Shown here: positions 1 through 8,221 of the stretch, in pieces | How the letters are laid out: each line of letters starts with the position of its first letter | How positions within the stretch are numbered: the stretch's first letter is position 1 | NCBI GenBank assembly: GCA_028869315.1 | Contig: JAGWSV010000170.1 | Span: 1-40,122 of the forward strand | Length of the DNA stretch: 40,122 bases | DNA from: Rhodospirillales bacterium | Lineage (GTDB): Bacteria > Pseudomonadota > Alphaproteobacteria > Acetobacterales > Acetobacteraceae | Direction: 5' to 3' | The notes under the pieces: model-generated | What the model was told of the DNA's origin: nothing | Databases searched by the model: none | What the model saw: only the letters and a program-made list of their open reading frames with translations | Translations under genes and position numbers: made by a program

Positions 1-1082
1 AGCCGCGCGCGCAGCGCGGCAAGTCCCGCGCCGGTGGCGGCGCTGACCCCGATCGCCCCCGGCGGCACCGCGCCGCCGAGATCGGTCTTGTTCGCGACCA
101 GGACGGTTGCGGCGGCAGCCGTCGTTGCGGATTCGGCGCTTTGTGGGTCCGCAGCCGGCATGTCCGCGCCGGCTTCGCCGACCACGATCACCAGATCGGC
201 CGCCGCCGCGTGGGCCCGGGCGCGGCGCACGCCTTCGGCCTCGATCGGATCGGCGGCGTCGCGCAGCCCGGCGGTGTCGACCAGGGTGACCGGCACGCCG
301 CCCAGCGCCACCCGGGTTTCCAGCGCGTCGCGGGTGGTTCCCGGCGTGGCCGACACGATCGCCACGTCGCGTTCGGCGAGCGCGTTCACCAACGAGGACT
401 TGCCGACATTGGGCGGGCCGGCGACCGCGAACACCAGGCCCTCGCGCAGCCGCTCGCCGCGGCGGTCGTCGGCCAGATGGGCGGCGATGGCGCTGCGGAG
501 CGCCGCGGTTTCGGCGGCGGCGGCAGCGGCGGTCACGGGCGGCAGGTCCTCGTCGGGGAAGTCGATCAGCGCTTCCTGCTGGGCCATCAGGCGGAGCAGG
601 CGGTCGGCCCAGCCGCGATAAAGGTCGCCGAGCGCGCCCTCCAACTGGCGCAGCGCCTGCAGGCGTTGCGCTTCGGTCTCGGCGGCGATCAGGTCGGCGA
701 CCGCTTCCGCCTCGACCAGGTCCATCCGCCCGTTGAGGAAGGCGCGGCGGGTGAATTCGCCGGGCTCGGCGGGGCGGGCGCCGGCGGCGACCAGGGCCGC
801 GGCCACGCCCTCCGTCACCGCCCGTCCGCCGTGCAGGTGAAGCTCGGCGGCGTCTTCCCCGGTGTAGCTGCCGGGGCCGGGCAGCCACAGGACCAGGGCG
901 TGATCGAGCATCGCGCCGTCCGGCCCGCGCAACCGGCGCAACGCCGCCCGGCGCGGCGCCGGCCGCCGCCCGCCGCACAGCGCAAGCAGCAGCACCCCGG
1001 CCGCCGGCCCGCTGATCCGCAGCACCGCGATGGCGGCGCGTCCGGCGCCGGAGGCGGGCGCGAAGATGGTGTCCTCGTCCAT
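1..1082 (-). CDS. mnmE: tRNA modification GTPase MnmE (5' part, cut by window edge)
   Basis: MnmE works with MnmG to place the carboxymethylaminomethyl group on U34 of certain tRNAs; it is a cytosolic, folate-binding, potassium-activated GTPase. About 360 codons are present, starting [12 protein letters not shown] at 1082 and running off the left edge. The N-terminal folate-binding TrmE domain ([13 protein letters not shown], then [10 protein letters not shown] and [14 protein letters not shown]-type motifs) covers roughly residues 1-120. It is followed by a helical region and the G domain with P-loop GPPNVGKSS near residues 220-230, switch motif TPGTTRD, DTAG and NKTD. The rest of the G domain and the C-terminal helical domain with its conserved Cys lie outside the window. 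The 239 bp upstream hold no gene; an AT-rich island at about 1272-1300 could carry its promoter, but no clean -35/-10 pair is visible. Confidence 0.95.
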   Translation of the reverse strand, partial: MDEDTIFAPASGAGRAAIAVLRISGPAAGVLLLALCGGRRPAPRRAALRRLRGPDGAMLDHALVLWLPGPGSYTGEDAAELHLHGGRAVTEGVAAALVAAGARPAEPGEFTRRAFLNGRMDLVEAEAVADLIAAETEAQRLQALRQLEGALGDLYRGWADRLLRLMAQQEALIDFPDEDLPPVTAAAAAAETAALRSAIAAHLADDRRGERLREGLVFAVAGPPNVGKSSLVNALAERDVAIVSATPGTTRDALETRVALGGVPVTLVDTAGLRDAADPIEAEGVRRARAHAAAADLVIVVGEAGADMPAADPQSAESATTAAAATVLVANKTDLGGAVPPGAIGVSAATGAGLAALRAR

Positions 1083-1321
1083 CCCTCCAGCAAGCCCCGC
1101 CGGCGGCGGCGGTCAAGCGGCAAGCGGCGGGCGCGCCGGCACCGCAATGACCGCGTCGATGGCGGGTGCGGCCCGGCGGCGTGTGCCGTTCCGTCCAAGG
1201 CGGCCCGGTTGGACGGACTGCCCGCCGCGCCTGGCCGCCGCCCGGTTCCTTGGCGGCGCCAACGGCAAGGGTTGTACATTACGATATAGCAACAATATGG
1301 ACGCGCGTCTCCCCGCCCCGT

Positions 1322-2020
1322 TCAGGCCCGGACCAGCGGGGTGCCCATCCGCAGCATGAGCAGGAGATCGGCCCGTCGGCTCGGGCGCCACTTGCGCCGG
1401 CGCGGCGGACGTGGGGGGCGCGGCGGACGGGGGCGGCGCGGGCGCGCGGGCGGGTCGCCCGGCAGCACCAGCCCCAGCATCCGGCAGAGCGGGCGCAGCA
1501 TCCGTGCCAGGGAGGGGTTGGCGGCCAGCAGCGCCGCCATTTCCGGATCGTTCAGCAGGGCGGCGAGTTGCGACCCGCTGCCGCGGACCTCGAACCCCAG
1601 GCGCAGCAGCCAGCCGAAGCTTCGGGGCAGGCGGAGCGGCCGCGCGGGCCGATGCGGGGCGACCGGTGCTGCATCCCGCGGCGGTTCGTGGGGCGCGGCC
1701 TGGGCTGCGGCCAGGGTGGTGTCCGGAGTGGCGTCCGGGGCGACGTCGGCGGCGGCGTCCGGGGCGGCGCTTTGTGTCGCGTCCGGCGGGACCTCCGGCT
1801 TGCGGCGGACGGCGGCGGATGCCCCGCGGCCCCCGGGCCCCGCGACGCGCGCGGCCACCGCGGCGAACCGGATCACGAGGCGCCGCAACCGCCACCAGAC
1901 CAGCGCCGTCAGCGGCCTGGCCAGCAGGCCCCGGCCGTCGCAGGCCGCGATGGCGTTGCACAGCCCTTCGATGACGAGGGCGAAACGCGCGACGGAGGGA
2001 TGGGGCGGGGCGTCGGCCAT
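1322..2020 (-). CDS. Hypothetical protein with Ala/Pro-rich linker and Arg/Pro tail
   Basis: I do not recognise a named family. The 232-aa product (start MADAPPHPSV) has a short helical N-terminal part (residues about 8-60, ending in a WWRLRRLVIRF stretch). A low-complexity Ala/Asp/Pro linker follows (about 70-130), then a more ordered helical block (LPRSFGWLLRLGFEV to RMLGLVL, about 140-200) and a basic Pro/Arg tail. No signal peptide or clear membrane span is visible; the basic tail could bind nucleic acid or membrane, which is only a guess. The frame stays open upstream to 2170, but those codons overlap the decayed GxxExxY gene. I prefer the ATG at 2020, directly after an AT-rich stretch (TTCTTATTTTG). 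There is no Shine-Dalgarno there, so a nearly leaderless transcript is possible. Its stop lies 240 bp before mnmE on the same strand. Confidence 0.6.
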   Translation of the reverse strand: MADAPPHPSVARFALVIEGLCNAIAACDGRGLLARPLTALVWWRLRRLVIRFAAVAARVAGPGGRGASAAVRRKPEVPPDATQSAAPDAAADVAPDATPDTTLAAAQAAPHEPPRDAAPVAPHRPARPLRLPRSFGWLLRLGFEVRGSGSQLAALLNDPEMAALLAANPSLARMLRPLCRMLGLVLPGDPPARPRRPRPPRPPRPPRRRKWRPSRRADLLLMLRMGTPLVRA

Positions 2021-2184
2021 GAACAAAATAAGAACACAACTACCCCGCCGAGGCAAGAGAATTCTGTCCCCGCACCGCCATCGCGGCGCGGAAGCCCGGA
2101 GCGGCGGACGCAGCGATGGCCCGCCGCAGGGCGCGGTCTTGCATCGGACCGGCGCGCGAGCGAGAGGCAAACTCTTCCTCTGAT

Positions 2185-2556
2185 GTCCCTTGTCCGGTTG
2201 GCCGAATCATCCGTCCTTATGCCTCGCGCGGTGCGGACAGGCTCCTGCGTCCTGCCGGCTTTCAAGTCGACGACGACCGTTCCCTCAACCACCAGATCAG
2301 CCGAATAGTACCCGACGGCAACGCTGCCGTAGTAGACCGTGATGCCCTTCTGCAGTGCAACCGAAAGCCCTGCCTGGCGCAGTTCATGGGCAAGTGCATT
2401 GTCGTAAACCTTCTTACGAAACCCTGTCTCGAGCGTGTCCCGAATGCGGAACGCGCAAGCGATCATACGCTCCGACAAAGCGGTGGTCCGGATGGCATCT
2501 GCGTGCATCTGCGTGCATCTGCGTGCATCTGCGGCAAAATATACTTCTGGACACAC
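2185..2556 (-). pseudogene. Degenerate GxxExxY protein (PD-(D/E)XK fold) with frameshifted 3' end
   Basis: From 2556 the frame reads a repeat-derived leader (ADARRCTQMHADA) and then a clear match to the GxxExxY family: LSERMIACAFRIRDTLETG, GFRKKVYDNALAHELRQAGL, a hydrophobic strand and DLVVEG-TVVVDLKA (PD-(D/E)XK-type D...DxK core). The name-giving motif is altered: where GxxExxY has Glu, this sequence has Lys (G45-F-R-K48-K-V-Y51). After DLKA (about 2257) the frame loses similarity; another frame briefly resembles the expected 'DxAHxAQ' continuation, so a frameshift is likely. The conserved C-terminal part (cysteine/leucine-rich strand, NFG motif) is missing. The family is small and of unproven function. 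Altered motif, frameshift and truncation together argue for a pseudogene. The repeat-rich 5' end is described separately. Confidence 0.7.
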
Positions 2557-2638
2557 AACACATCCCTTGCACCCGGCGCAGAAACCGAAGCTCGCTTGCT
2601 ATGAATTTGCCGCAGATGCACGCGGATGCACGCAGATG
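2495..2638. repeat. Decamer tandem arrays in inverted orientation
   Basis: Four copies of the decamer GCATCTGCGT (the last ends in G) lie at 2495-2534. About three copies of the complementary form lie at 2610-2639. The arms 2506-2538 and 2606-2638 are reverse complements over 33 nt with one mismatch, separated by 67 nt, so the segment can form a long hairpin in either strand. In the minus-strand reading the array encodes the leader of the neighbouring GxxExxY remnant (ADARRCTQMHADA). From memory, similar 'MHADARR' leaders occur at other GxxExxY genes, so the repeat may travel with this gene type; that is recollection, not something shown here. Confidence 0.85.
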
Positions 2639-2639
2639 G

Positions 2640-3148
2640 ACCGAGTAAGCTCAAAGTTCGTGGGCTACGCGCTGGATGCCGATTCAGATAGATCAATGAA
2701 CGTTGGACCAACGATAAGTGCCATATATTCTTCGATTTCGTTCATTGATACCATTTTCATTGCAGATTTCTATAGCAACAATGGGTGGTTCGGTATTGAC
2801 TGCTTTTCCGCGCCGGAATCCGAAAATCCCCATTCTGTACCAACATTAATTGCGGCAGTCGCATGAACCCAGACGCGACGGCCGCAATCGGCCCCAAGCG
2901 GCGCCCCCAGGGGAACATCCCCCGCCGCCTCGGCACCGGTTTCGCCAATGGTCGAAACCCCTGTGCCTGTATGCCCACGGGCCGCGCCCCCTCGTATCGC
3001 CAGGTTCGCCGGCACGCGCCGGGGCCGGCACGCCGGCGCATGGGCCGCGCCATCCCCGCCTTCCCGCGCCCGCTCCCTGCCGAGATGGGCGCCGCGGCGC
3101 GCGCCCGACCGGCCACCGCGTCGCAGCCCCGCCGTGCCTCCGCGCGCG
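2640..3148. other. Non-coding stretch with AT-richer segment
   Basis: No convincing gene. Positions about 2640-2865 are clearly AT-richer than the rest of the window, with several TA-rich words (CATATATTC, TTCTATAGC). Short open frames exist on both strands; for instance a 31-codon minus-strand frame starting MKMVSMNEIEEYM near 2760. None has a family match I recognise or a ribosome binding site. From about 2866 to 3148 composition returns to the local GC-rich norm. The AT-rich part sits beside the GxxExxY remnant and its repeats and looks like an insertion scar. Confidence 0.5.
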
Positions 3149-3895
3149 CTACCCCAGATACGCACCGCCGTTCACATGGATCGTCTGCCCGGTGATGAAC
3201 CGCGCCGCCGGAGAGCACAGATACGCCACCATCGCCGCCACCTCCTCCGGCCGGCCGCGCCGGCCGAGCAGCGTGCCCGGCAACGCCGCCTTGCCGTGGG
3301 TGCCGCCGGCCGCCGCGCCGCGCACCGTATCGATATCGCCCGGCACCACCGTGTTCACGGTGATCCCGTCGCCGGCCAGTTCCTTCGCCAGCGCCCGGGT
3401 CAGGCCGATGATCCCGGCCTTGGCGGTCAGCGCGTGCACCCGCCCGGTGGCGCCGGCATGGGCGGAGATCCCGCCCAGGTTCACGATCGTCCCGCCGCCT
3501 GCCGCGGCGATCGGCCCCGCCGCCGCCTGCGCGCAGAAGAACGCCCCGTCCAAGGTGGTGCCCAGGATTTCCCGCCATTCCGCCGGGGTGATCGCGGCCA
3601 GCGGCGTCTGCCGCCGGCGGGAGGCGTTGTTGACCAGGATGTCGAGCCGGCCGAACCGCGCCACCGCGGCCTCCACCAGCCCGCGCGCCTGCGCCGGATC
3701 GCTGATGTCGGCAAGATGCACCATCGCCTCGCCGCCCGCCGCCGCGACCAGCCGCGCGGTCTCGGCGCAGGCCTCGGCGGAGTGCAGCGCGTGCACCACC
3801 ACCCGGACGCCGTCGCGGGCCAGGGCCAGCGCGATCGCGCGGCCGATGTTGAGCGCGCTGCCGGTGACGATGGCGGCTCGGCGTAGGTCGGTCAT
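3149..3895 (-). CDS. SDR-family protein lacking the catalytic Tyr
   Basis: A 248-aa Rossmann-fold protein of the short-chain dehydrogenase/reductase family. Seen: nucleotide-binding TG-x5-IG (T11 to G18), DI-x-NNAS at residues 85-92 and a C-terminal GQTIHVNGGAYLG typical of FabG-like SDRs. The expected YxxxK reads V-H-A-L-T-A-K: Lys159 is present but the Tyr position (155) is Ala, and the usual catalytic Ser position is Gly142, with a Ser two residues later. Cofactor binding is therefore likely, but classical Tyr-dependent hydride transfer is doubtful. It may be a reductase using another acid, or a non-catalytic relative; substrate unknown. It starts at the ATG at 3895, with upstream sequence shared with the divergent CNNM-type gene 105 bp away. 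Confidence 0.85.
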   Translation of the reverse strand: MTDLRRAAIVTGSALNIGRAIALALARDGVRVVVHALHSAEACAETARLVAAAGGEAMVHLADISDPAQARGLVEAAVARFGRLDILVNNASRRRQTPLAAITPAEWREILGTTLDGAFFCAQAAAGPIAAAGGGTIVNLGGISAHAGATGRVHALTAKAGIIGLTRALAKELAGDGITVNTVVPGDIDTVRGAAAGGTHGKAALPGTLLGRRGRPEEVAAMVAYLCSPAARFITGQTIHVNGGAYLG

Positions 3896-4000
3896 GGTCG
3901 GTTCCTCACGGCGGGACTCATGTGCCGCGGATGCTATGCTGCGGACGCAACGGGCAGAAGGGGCGGGGCCGGTGTCCCGCCGCCCATATCGGACGAGGCC

Positions 4001-5293
4001 ATGACATTCGCGATCGAGAGCATCGTCATCCTGCTGCTGATCGGGCTCAACGGAGTGTTCGCGTTGAGCGAACTGGCCCTGGTTTCGGCCCGCCGCGCCC
4101 GTCTCGCGGTGCTGGAGCGCAAGCAGGTCCGCGGTGCGGCGCGGGCGCGCTGGCTGGCCGAGGACCCGCAGCGGTTCCTGCCCACCGTGCAGGTGGGGGT
4201 CACTTTGGTCAGCGTGTTCCTCGGCGTGTTCGGCGGCGCCCAGGTGGCGCACCAGGTGGAGGCGTGGCTGCGCGCGGTGGCGGTGCCGGCTTCCGCCGCG
4301 GCGCCGCTGGCGCTGGCGCTGGTGGTGGTGGCGACGACCTACCTGACCCTCGTGCTGGGCGAACTGGTGCCCAAGCAACTGGCGCTGCGCCACCCGGAAG
4401 TGATGGCCGCCCATGTCGCCCGCCCGATCTTCTGGACCGCGCGGCTGACCGCGCCGGCGGTGTGGCTGCTCGGCCGGTCCTCGGCCCTCGTGCTGCGCAT
4501 GTTCGGGCTGGCCCGGCTGCCGGCGCAGACGGTGACGGAGGAGGAGCTGCGCGCGCTGCTCGCCGAAGGCGCCCAGACCGGGGTGCTGGAAATCGAGGAA
4601 CGGGACATGATCGAACGGGTGCTGCGGCTCGCCGACAAGCCTGTGCGCGCGCTGATGACCCCGCGCACCGAGCTGGTCTGGATCGACCGCACCGACCCGG
4701 GGGACGTCGTCGCCACCCTGAAGGCCTCGCCGCATTCGCGCTTCGTCGTCTGCGACCGGGCGGTGGACAACGTGGTCGGCATCGTGCGGGCGAAGGACCT
4801 GCTCGACCGGGTGCTGGGCGGCGAGTCCCTGTCGCTCGCCGCCGCCCTGCGCCAGCCGATGGTGGTGCCGGACACGGTCAACGCGCTCGACGCGCTGGAA
4901 CGGCTGAAGGCCGATCCGCTCGGCATGGCGCTGGTGATGGACGAGTACGGCACGTTCGAAGGCGTCGTGACCGCAGCCGACGTGCTTGCCGCGATCGTCG
5001 GCACGCCGAGCGACTCCGTGCCGCAGGCGGGCGCGCCGGAGGGCGCGGTGGAGCAGGAGCTGACGATGGACGGGCTGATGCCGGTCGACGAGGTCAAGGC
5101 CCGGCTGATGCTGCCGGAGCTGCCGGCGGAGGGCAGCTACCACACCCTGGCCGGCCTGCTGCTGGCGCTGCTCCGGCGCGTGCCGCAGGACGGCGACCGG
5201 ATCGTCTTCGGCGGCTGGCGGTTCGAGGTGTTGGCGATGGACGGGCGCCGGGTGGACAAGGTGCGCGCCAACCGCGAAGCGCCGGTCGCCTGA
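4001..5293 (+). CDS. CNNM / HlyC-CorC (DUF21-CBS) membrane protein
   Basis: A 430-aa inner-membrane protein. Residues about 1-190 form the DUF21/CNNM transmembrane domain: a first helix (IESIVILLLIGLNGVFALSE), FLPTVQVGVTLVSVFLGVFGG, and a long hydrophobic stretch leading to LGELVPKQLALRHPE. Two CBS repeats follow (MTPRTELVWID...VVGIVRAKDLL; then VVPDTVNALDALERL...FEGVVTAADVLAAI), and then a CorC_HlyC transporter-associated domain (about 350-425). Relatives are implicated in magnesium or cobalt efflux and are often annotated as hemolysins, a misleading name. The start is the ATG at 4001; the frame is open upstream to 3920, but that part is not family-like. Its TGA at 5291-5293 abuts the TGA of the convergent epimerase gene (sequence TGATCA). 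Confidence 0.92.
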   Translation: MTFAIESIVILLLIGLNGVFALSELALVSARRARLAVLERKQVRGAARARWLAEDPQRFLPTVQVGVTLVSVFLGVFGGAQVAHQVEAWLRAVAVPASAAAPLALALVVVATTYLTLVLGELVPKQLALRHPEVMAAHVARPIFWTARLTAPAVWLLGRSSALVLRMFGLARLPAQTVTEEELRALLAEGAQTGVLEIEERDMIERVLRLADKPVRALMTPRTELVWIDRTDPGDVVATLKASPHSRFVVCDRAVDNVVGIVRAKDLLDRVLGGESLSLAAALRQPMVVPDTVNALDALERLKADPLGMALVMDEYGTFEGVVTAADVLAAIVGTPSDSVPQAGAPEGAVEQELTMDGLMPVDEVKARLMLPELPAEGSYHTLAGLLLALLRRVPQDGDRIVFGGWRFEVLAMDGRRVDKVRANREAPVA

Positions 5294-6196
5294 TCAGGCG
5301 CCGCGCACCGCGAAGCCGATCTCGCCTTCCAGCGCGCCGCCGGGCGCCAGCACCGCGAGCCCGGTATCGGTGCGGTCGGCGAGGTGATGGATGGCGTCGG
5401 TCATGTGGCTGACCGGCTCGACGCAGAAATATCCGGCGCCGGGTGGGGTATAGATCACCAGGTGGCGGAAGATCGGGCTGGCCGTAAGGGTGATGGTCAC
5501 CGGCTCCGACACCGGGGCAACCGGCGCCAGGGTCACCTCGGCCCGTCCGTCCCAGCCGGTGAACACGTCGTCGAGCGCCACCGTGCCGATCTTCAGCCCG
5601 GCGCGGTGGTCCCATTCGGGCGGAACCGGGACATGTACGGTCGGCAGCCGCTCGGGCGTCGCGCGCCACACGCCGGTTGCGGCGAAGCGCAGGCTGGCGG
5701 CGGCGGTTCGCGGAAAGAACGGGTGCAGCCCCAGTCCGGCGGGGGCCGGGCCGTCGTGCCGGTTGACCAGGCGCAGCCCGATGGAGAGCGTGGTTGCGGT
5801 GAGCGCGACGCGCAGATCGGCGGCGAAGGCGAACGGCCACAGGGCGCGGTCGGCCTCGGTCGCCGGATGAACCAGGCGCAGGTCGGCGGCACGCTCCGAC
5901 ACCGCGGCCAGTTGCCAGGGCCGCACCCAGCCCAGCCCGTGGATCGGGATCGGAAAGGACGTGTCCGCCCGTGCGAGGCGATACTCGCGGCCGCCGAACG
6001 CGAAGCGTCCGCCGGCGATCCGGTTGGAGAACGGCACCAGCGGGAAGGCACCCATGCCGCGGCCGCGGCCGCGCAGCAGCGCCGTGGGATCGGTCGCGCG
6101 CAGCAGCGGCTGCCGCCCGATCCGCCAGCCCAGCACGGCACCGCCGGCTTCCGGCGCCAGCACCACGGAGGCCTCGCCGGCGGACAGGGTGATCAT
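5294..6196 (-). CDS. Aldose 1-epimerase (mutarotase) family protein
   Basis: A 300-aa galactose-mutarotase-like beta-sandwich protein, predicted to interconvert alpha and beta anomers of a sugar. Family motifs visible in order: PFSNRIAGGRF near residue 55, PIHGLGWVRPW with the first active-site His near 90, GLGLHPFF with the second His near 157, and VEPVSHMTDAIHH near 262 with the general-base Glu. No signal peptide, so it is likely cytosolic. There are no sugar catabolic genes beside it, so the substrate is unknown. It converges on the CNNM gene with no spacer; any terminator would lie inside coding sequence. Confidence 0.88.
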   Translation of the reverse strand: MITLSAGEASVVLAPEAGGAVLGWRIGRQPLLRATDPTALLRGRGRGMGAFPLVPFSNRIAGGRFAFGGREYRLARADTSFPIPIHGLGWVRPWQLAAVSERAADLRLVHPATEADRALWPFAFAADLRVALTATTLSIGLRLVNRHDGPAPAGLGLHPFFPRTAAASLRFAATGVWRATPERLPTVHVPVPPEWDHRAGLKIGTVALDDVFTGWDGRAEVTLAPVAPVSEPVTITLTASPIFRHLVIYTPPGAGYFCVEPVSHMTDAIHHLADRTDTGLAVLAPGGALEGEIGFAVRGA

Positions 6197-6531
6197 GGGG
6201 CGGGCCTCCTTCGCGCGTCGCCGCGCGATCGCCGCCGGCGGGCACGCCGGAGGTCGGGATCACGCAGCAAGATCAACCGGCCGGAGCGGGGGCGTGCGCG
6301 CAGGCGAAGGCCGCCCGCCCGCGTGCGCCGGCGGGTTCCGATGGTTCGGCGGGTGTGCGGGCACGCGCGTGATGTGCTGGGCCGGCTCGACCACCGCGCG
6401 GGCGTGCCGGTTGGCATCGGATCACTCGCGTCCCGCCCCTGAGCTCCGCGCCCATTTCAGTGACCGGCAGGCCGCCGGAAGCAACGGTCGCGTGTGCCGC
6501 TGCCTGATGACGATATTCCCGGGCCGGGACA
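6197..6531. other. Intergenic region, nothing identified
   Basis: This 335-bp GC-rich stretch lies between the epimerase start and the stop of a small membrane-protein gene. Open frames here are out-of-register by-products of high GC content. A purine-rich GGAGG segment just before the epimerase ATG is its ribosome binding site. I see no RNA gene, repeat or terminator. Confidence 0.5.
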
Positions 6532-6699
6532 CTAGCGCCCGCCGCCGAGGGTCCGGGTGACGGCCGCGCCGATCGCCGCGCCGGCGCCGAGCGCCATCAC
6601 GCTGGCCGCAATCGTGTTGATCCCGAGGCCCAGCAGTGCGGCCGGAATCCATGGCGTGGTGGGCGGGCGCGATCCGCCCTGGTTCTTGGCACGACGCAT
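6532..6699 (-). CDS. Small predicted membrane protein (55 aa)
   Basis: A 55-residue product beginning MRRAKNQGGSRP, with one long hydrophobic Gly/Ala-rich segment (WIPAALLGLGINTIAASVMALGAG, roughly residues 16-50) and a short Arg/Gly tail. An AAGGAG ribosome binding site lies 9 nt before the ATG at 6699, which is why I start here and not at an upstream in-frame ATG. No family is recognised. It is divergent from the flavin oxidoreductase gene (195 bp between starts). It could be a genuine single-pass or hairpin membrane peptide; low complexity and short length limit certainty. Confidence 0.5.
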   Translation of the reverse strand: MRRAKNQGGSRPPTTPWIPAALLGLGINTIAASVMALGAGAAIGAAVTRTLGGGR

Positions 6700-6894
6700 T
6701 GTCCAGGCTCCTTCTTCGCGAAGTGCAGCACGCCTGCCACGGCCCTGCAACACGGCGCGCGGCGCCGGCGTTCTGTATCAAGAACGAAGACGCCTGGGCT
6801 TCGGCGCGACGACGGGGGTTGCCGCCGCCCGACTCGCCCCATCGGGCGTTCGGGGCCAGAGTGGTTGCCCACGTCACCGGGAGGGAGGTGCGCC

Positions 6895-8061
6895 ATGATC
6901 CGGAAATTCGTCACCGTCTACCCAGGCCATATCGATCTGCCTGATATGGGCCAGGCCGCGACACCCGCCAACGCGCGTCGCTTCTCCAACGAGCAGCTTG
7001 CCGGCGTGTTCGAGAAGACCGAGGCGGTGGCGCGGCAGCTCGACCGCTTCGGCTGGGACACGCTGTGGCTCGCCGAGCACCATTTCCAACACGAGGGCTA
7101 CGAGGTCCTGCCGAACATCCTCATGCTCGCCGTGCATCTCGCCCATGTCACGACGCGGCTGCGCACCGGCTGCGGCTTCAACATCGCGCCGATGTGGCAC
7201 CCGCTGCGGCTGGCCGAGGATTTCGCCGTCGCCGACATCCTGACCAAGGGCCGCACCGTGTTCGGGGTCGGCCGCGGCTACCACACCCGCGAGGTGGAGA
7301 CCTTCGGCGCGCCGATGCAGGACCAGGCCGCCAACCGCGAGCTGTTCGAGGAGCAGGTCGAAATCATCTTCAAGGCGTTCAACGAGGAACGGTTCGCGCA
7401 TCAGGGGAAGCAGTACACCCTGCCGGCGCGGGTGCCGTATCGTGGCTACGAGCTCGAAGACCTCACCCTGGTCCCGCGGCCGGTGCATCGCCCGGTGGAG
7501 TGCTGGCAGCCGATCGTGAGCGCCAATCCGCGCGGGCTCGACTTCATGGTCCGCCACGGCATCAACGGCATGGTGGGCGGCGGTGCCGCGACCATGGCGG
7601 AAGGCCCGATCGTCGGCTACCGCGACGCCGCCGCGCGTGCCGGCAAGGACCTGAAGCTGGGCGAGAACCTCGCGATCGGCATCTTCTTCCACCTCGCCAA
7701 CACCCGCGAGCAGGCGATCCGCGAGATGACACCGTTCTTCGAGGAGCACGTGAAGATGTTCGCCCCGCTCGGCTTCGTGCCCGGCCTGACGCCGCCCCAG
7801 GTGGCGGCGGTCGCCGGCCGCGGCGGCTGGGCGGCGGCCGGCGTGCCGACGGTGGAGCATTTCATGCAGCTTGGCGCCTGGTTTGCCGGCACCCCGGCGC
7901 AGCTGGTGGAGCATCTGCAGGGGATGCAGGAGCGGTTCCCCGGGCTGGAGACGATCAACCTCAGCACCAGCATGGGCACGCCGAAAGCGGTGATGCTGGA
8001 ACAATTCCAGTGGGTGGCGGAGGCGGTCATGCCGTCGTTCCGCGGTCGTGTCGCGGTCTGA
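6895..8061 (+). CDS. LLM-class flavin-dependent oxidoreductase
   Basis: A 388-aa TIM-barrel protein of the bacterial-luciferase/F420-like superfamily, predicted to use FMN (or another flavin) in oxidation of an unknown substrate. Family features: FEKTEAVARQLDRFGWDTLWLAEHHF near residue 40-65, a hydrophobic VHLAHVTTRLRTGCGF strand, and KGRTVFGVGRGYHTREVETFG near 115-135. A W-Q-P-I substrate-side segment follows near 203, and a C-terminal helix closes the barrel. A strong GGGAGGTG site precedes the ATG at 6895. Homologues include alkane, nitrilotriacetate and pyrimidine monooxygenases, but nothing here picks one out. It likely acts alone; no flavin reductase gene is adjacent. Confidence 0.9.
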   Translation: MIRKFVTVYPGHIDLPDMGQAATPANARRFSNEQLAGVFEKTEAVARQLDRFGWDTLWLAEHHFQHEGYEVLPNILMLAVHLAHVTTRLRTGCGFNIAPMWHPLRLAEDFAVADILTKGRTVFGVGRGYHTREVETFGAPMQDQAANRELFEEQVEIIFKAFNEERFAHQGKQYTLPARVPYRGYELEDLTLVPRPVHRPVECWQPIVSANPRGLDFMVRHGINGMVGGGAATMAEGPIVGYRDAAARAGKDLKLGENLAIGIFFHLANTREQAIREMTPFFEEHVKMFAPLGFVPGLTPPQVAAVAGRGGWAAAGVPTVEHFMQLGAWFAGTPAQLVEHLQGMQERFPGLETINLSTSMGTPKAVMLEQFQWVAEAVMPSFRGRVAV

Positions 8062-8221
8062 ACGGCACGTCGGCACCGGCTCCGGTGCCAACCCGGCCGG
8101 ATCGGGCACGAAGCGGGTTGCCTTTGGGACCCCCCGCCGGGCTAAACTGGTACGGCTAACTCCGCCATGGCCCGATCCCCCGCGCCGCCAAGCCCCGGTC
8201 CGGGGCCGCCCGCAACCCGAG

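Noticed and set aside
2495-2640. CRISPR array from the decamer repeats
   Set aside because: The unit is only 10 bp with no spacers, and no cas gene is present.
1285-2782. 12-bp exact repeat TATAGCAACAAT at 1285-1296 and 2771-2782
   Set aside because: A 12-mer match within 40 kb is expected by chance; there is no further similarity around it.
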